A stretch of 64,000 nt of DNA from NCBI RefSeq assembly GCF_000213175.1, contig NW_009799102.1, positions 1,979,627 through 2,043,626 on the forward strand. Reading direction: 5' to 3'. The stretch is from Neurospora tetrasperma FGSC 2508 (Eukaryota; Ascomycota; Sordariomycetes; Sordariales; Sordariaceae). Both the position numbers and the translations under genes were made by a program. The notes below the pieces were generated by a model, which did not search any database, was not told the DNA's origin, and was given only the letters and a program-made list of their open reading frames with translations. Shown here in pieces: positions 63,539 to 64,000 of this stretch (position 1 is the stretch's first letter; the number at the start of each line of letters is the position of its first letter).

Positions 63539-64000
63539 AGAGAAAGAGAAAGAGAAGGAGAAGGAGAAAAGAAAGAGCATATCCTTGCCTCTTCTGCGCC
63601 CTCGCTCCACCGAAAGACCAAGAACAACCGAATCCACGCTCACATCCACTACCACTACGACTCCCGCTCTCACTCCTACTTCCACTCTCACAATCACAGA
63701 TACTACGGCGGCCACGACGCCTACAATCACGACCGCGAAGCCAGTCACGCCCCCACGCACGACGACTCCTCCCAGGACTGTCATCGAGTCACCCGACAGT
63801 CACTGTTCCAACCAGTGCGCCATTGCGCGAACCCACACCGGTCCTACCGATGATTATGCCCTGAATCCTCCAGAGGCTTCTGCGCCGTCTGAACAGCTTG
63901 AACATCAGGACCAAATGACTGGCGTCAACGGGAGAGGAGGGCTAGGGTCGCTTCAACTTTCAACGCCGCATTCACGGGCTTCCAATCAGCACGCTCTTGC
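63501..64000 (+). CDS. 5' part of an unidentified gene (runs off window)
   Basis: Open from ATG 63501 to the last base, 166 codons without a stop. It starts MRFFSLHRRSHSKEKEKEK, a basic start followed by a Lys/Glu repeat coded by an AGAGAA microsatellite. Then come KRKSISLPLLRPRSTERPR, a Thr-rich stretch to about residue 95, and a mixed Ser/Pro-rich region including ESPDSHCSNQCAIARTH. No domain can be named from this part; such disordered, basic and Thr-rich N-termini are common in fungal regulators and kinases. Upstream C-rich sequence suggests a long leader. The frame is favoured because it alone stays open and has uniform composition; the missing part holds the answer. Confidence 0.6.
   Translation, partial: MRFFSLHRRSHSKEKEKEKEKEKRKSISLPLLRPRSTERPRTTESTLTSTTTTTPALTPTSTLTITDTTAATTPTITTAKPVTPPRTTTPPRTVIESPDSHCSNQCAIARTHTGPTDDYALNPPEASAPSEQLEHQDQMTGVNGRGGLGSLQLSTPHSRASNQHAL

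Overview
The window looks like chromosomal DNA of a filamentous ascomycete, most likely a Neurospora/Sordaria-type member of the Sordariales. This rests on protein content, on short introns (about 50-140 nt, GTRNGY...CTRAC...YAG), on long gene-poor spacers, and on a scaffold gap of N. I saw no bacterial operons, CRISPR array, rRNA or convincing tRNA. Exon boundaries were worked out by hand; in all ten multi-exon models the summed exon length is an exact multiple of three.

Layout. 1-5.5 kb: no gene seen. 5.5-7.1 kb (-): Pro/Gln-rich coiled-coil protein with a nuclear-type basic motif. 7.1-16.6 kb: a 9.5-kb spacer with microsatellites and no supported gene. 16.7-20.3 kb (-): CRM1/exportin-1, seven exons. 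22.3-23.5 kb (-): alanine-glyoxylate aminotransferase with an open, presequence-like 5' extension. 24.6-24.7 kb: weak candidate solo LTR. 25.2-26.0 kb (+): retromer subunit VPS29. 27.0-34.9 kb (-): a very large group X hybrid histidine kinase (pseudokinase, ATPase, GAF, HisKA, HATPase, receiver) with a possible spliced tail. 34.9-39.7 kb: spacer. 39.7-41.5 kb (-): UDP-galactopyranose mutase. 46.2-47.6 kb (+): TPT/DMT-family transporter. 48,547-49,326: assembly gap. 50.5-51.3 kb (-): ribosomal protein eL27. 51.9-52.2 kb (+): Nce101-like small membrane protein. 52.3-53.1 kb (-): TTC36-like TPR protein. 54.5-55.7 kb (+): 4-hydroxyphenylpyruvate dioxygenase. 56.9-58.4 kb (-): TFIIH subunit SSL1/p44. 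60,230-60,542: a 313-bp MITE with 64-bp terminal inverted repeats and a TA target duplication. 63.5 kb to the window end (+): 5' part of an unidentified gene.

Most genes are housekeeping genes acting separately: nuclear export, endosomal sorting, glyoxylate/glycine metabolism, two-component signalling, galactofuranose supply, translation, DNA repair/transcription. The most suggestive neighbourhood is the head-to-head pair of the TTC36-like gene and HPPD. Mammalian TTC36 is linked to HPD and tyrosine breakdown, and Aspergillus tyrosine clusters hold a gene of unknown function (hmgX) beside hppD. The pair may therefore be a conserved enzyme/accessory-factor unit. Other points worth a second look are the possible alternative end of the histidine kinase, Thr in place of the leptomycin-reactive Cys in CRM1, altered metal-site residues in VPS29, the MITE, and the possible dual-start aminotransferase.
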